Source: Candidatus Sabulitectum sp.
GTDB taxonomy: Bacteria; Fermentibacterota; Fermentibacteria; Fermentibacterales; JCC-6
Assembly: GCA_021107435.1 (NCBI GenBank)
Contig: JAIOSV010000031.1
Coordinates: 1 to 64,000 of the forward strand
Length of the DNA: 64,000 nucleotides
Reading direction: 5' to 3'
The first letter of the stretch is position 1. Every line of letters starts with the position of its first letter. Both the position numbers and the translations under genes were made by a program. Of the stretch, positions 62,779-64,000 are shown piece after piece. Below the pieces are notes generated by a model, which worked only from the letters and a program-made list of their open reading frames with translations, searched no databases and was not told where the DNA came from.

Positions 62779-64000
62779 ATGTGTGGATTCAGTGGCTTTT
62801 TCTCCGTATCAATTGGAAAAGATGAAGGAACCGCTATTCTGCGTGCCATGGGAGAAACCCAAAGACACCGCGGGCCGGACGATTCCGCGATTCTTCTCCG
62901 CGGAAATGTGGGCTTAAGTTTTGTAAGACTCTCAATTCTTGACCTTGCCACTGGAATGCAGCCCATTGTTTCCAGGGAAGATGAAACCGCTATTGCCTGC
63001 AACGGCCAGATATACAACTACATAGAGCTGAGAGATGAACTTTCTGCCCGGCATTACGAAACTTCCGGTGACATGGAAGTTGCCCTTAATGCATACAGAC
63101 AGCTCGGAGATAGTTTTCCCAACAGTCTCAACGGCATGTTTGCAGGAGCCATTCACGACCCCTGCGGAAGTACATTAATCCTTTTCAGAGATCGATTCGG
63201 CATCAAACCGGTTTACTACACAAAAACTTCCAGAGGATTTTTCTTCGCCAGTGAAATCAAACCGCTGCTGGGCGTACCTGGCGTTCGCTGTGAGATGGAC
63301 CGCTCTCTTCTGCCTGCATTCTTTACATACAGATACACACCGGGCGAAAAAACGCTGTTCAAAGGTATCCGCAAACTTCCCCCCGCATCCATTCTTAAAC
63401 TCAATACGAAAAGCGGTGAGTTTGAAGTCAAGCAGTACTGGGAGTGGTGTTTTCCCTCCTGTGAAAGAAGAATTTCCCTTTCGGAAGCATCAGAAGAATT
63501 TAATCGATTGTTTACTGACGCTGTACGCATAAGATTAAGAAGCGATGTGGAAGTTGGCAGTTTCATCTCCGGGGGAATTGACTCTTCCGCTGTGGCGAGT
63601 ATTGCGGCAATTCACAAGCCCTCAATAAAACTCTTTACAATTGGTTTCCGGGAAAACAAATATGATGAGACTGGTGACGTTGATGCATTTCTCAGATTAA
63701 TGAACAAGCGATTCAGCAGATCTGAATCTATCAAACGCCGTTGCGTCAGCAATCAGCTTACGGCTCTTCCGGGCATTATCAGATCTATTGAAGAACCCAT
63801 ATCTCTGGGTACAATGGTGCCCACTGATCAGGTCTGTTCACTGGCAGCGGAACGGCTGAAAGTTGCACTCTCCGGTGAAGGCGCCGATGAGATATTCGCC
63901 GGTTACAGGAAGTTTCTTGTCGAAGCGGCAGCGCTCGAGTATCCCACCGCGCCGCCTGAGAAAAAAAGAAAATTGCTTGCCATGTGTCCTGAACTTTCTT
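62779..64000 (+). CDS. asnB: asparagine synthetase (glutamine-hydrolysing), 3' truncated by window end
   Basis: Open from ATG 62779 (AGGAGG seven bases upstream) to the end of the window: 407 codons, no stop. The N-terminal nucleophile Cys2 starts MCGFSGFFS, the glutaminase domain has QRHRGPDDS and GMFAGAIHD, and the synthetase domain has the PPi loop FISGGIDSSAVAS and SGEGADEIFAGYRKF. It makes asparagine or amidates another carboxylate, using glutamine and ATP. AsnB-like amidotransferases also act in surface-polymer pathways, so biosynthetic specificity is not fixed. The remaining roughly 200 codons lie outside. Confidence 0.93.
   Translation, partial: MCGFSGFFSVSIGKDEGTAILRAMGETQRHRGPDDSAILLRGNVGLSFVRLSILDLATGMQPIVSREDETAIACNGQIYNYIELRDELSARHYETSGDMEVALNAYRQLGDSFPNSLNGMFAGAIHDPCGSTLILFRDRFGIKPVYYTKTSRGFFFASEIKPLLGVPGVRCEMDRSLLPAFFTYRYTPGEKTLFKGIRKLPPASILKLNTKSGEFEVKQYWEWCFPSCERRISLSEASEEFNRLFTDAVRIRLRSDVEVGSFISGGIDSSAVASIAAIHKPSIKLFTIGFRENKYDETGDVDAFLRLMNKRFSRSESIKRRCVSNQLTALPGIIRSIEEPISLGTMVPTDQVCSLAAERLKVALSGEGADEIFAGYRKFLVEAAALEYPTAPPEKKRKLLAMCPELS

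Noticed and set aside
1-64000. CRISPR arrays, tRNA and rRNA genes
   Set aside because: No regularly spaced repeats and no tRNA T-loop consensus outside coding sequence were seen on reading; a dedicated tRNA search was not possible.

Overview
The window reads as chromosomal DNA of an uncultured, probably anaerobic and fermentative, Gram-negative bacterium of the FCB superphylum or a neighbouring candidate phylum. Candidatus Fermentibacteria or a WOR-3/Latescibacteria-like lineage is my best guess, by inference only. The reasons are secreted proteins with type IX-secretion-like C-terminal sorting domains (two C25 gingipain-like peptidases and a CotH protein), PorV/FadL-like outer-membrane proteins, an archaeal/thermophile-type protein disulfide oxidoreductase, a ferredoxin-dependent 2-oxoacid oxidoreductase and a folate-type TrmFO. 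Genes are tightly packed. TTG and GTG starts behind strong Shine-Dalgarno sequences are frequent, and one gene appears to start at AUC. I found no tRNA, rRNA or CRISPR array, and no gene-free stretch over 300 bases.

Layout. 1-0.73 kb: a decayed insertion sequence with a short AbrB-like ORF and a transposase that has lost its middle. 0.9-4.2 kb: a small secreted coiled-coil protein, then a thioredoxin / thioredoxin reductase / PDO / outer-membrane protein operon. 4.4-7.3 kb: an RND exporter and a small membrane protein. 7.5-10.7 kb: rseC-like, tldD and tldE operon. 10.7-17.1 kb: CotH-like secreted protein, NUDIX hydrolase, acetyltransferase, beta-propeller lipoprotein, glycosyltransferase and a GGCT-like protein. 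17.3-28.7 kb: two paralogous C25 peptidases flanking a two-subunit amine/imino-acid dehydrogenase operon and an EF-G-like GTPase. 28.9-39.3 kb: ComM/YifB, cyclophilin, LeuRS, a large PAS protein with a degenerate kinase end, two porin-like proteins and a DNRLRE-type secreted protein. 39.4-43.9 kb: a VOR-type 2-oxoacid:ferredoxin oxidoreductase operon plus membrane and secreted proteins. 44-55.3 kb: a TPR protein, then a block of three B12-binding radical SAM enzymes, three family-2 glycosyltransferases, a polytopic glycosyltransferase and a methyltransferase, probably a surface glycolipid or glycan pathway. 55.4-64 kb: ClpB, a sugar-type oxidoreductase operon with a catalytically dead ABC ATPase and its membrane partner, TrmFO, an orphan ORF and the 5' part of an asparagine synthetase that runs off the window.

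The strongest unusual signals are the pseudo-ABC ATPase/membrane pair (59.3-60.8 kb), the interleaved radical SAM/glycosyltransferase block (45.5-55.3 kb), a short Trp-Lys C-terminal motif shared by two secreted proteins, the PAS protein with a dead ATPase-like end, and the AUC-initiated glycosyltransferase.
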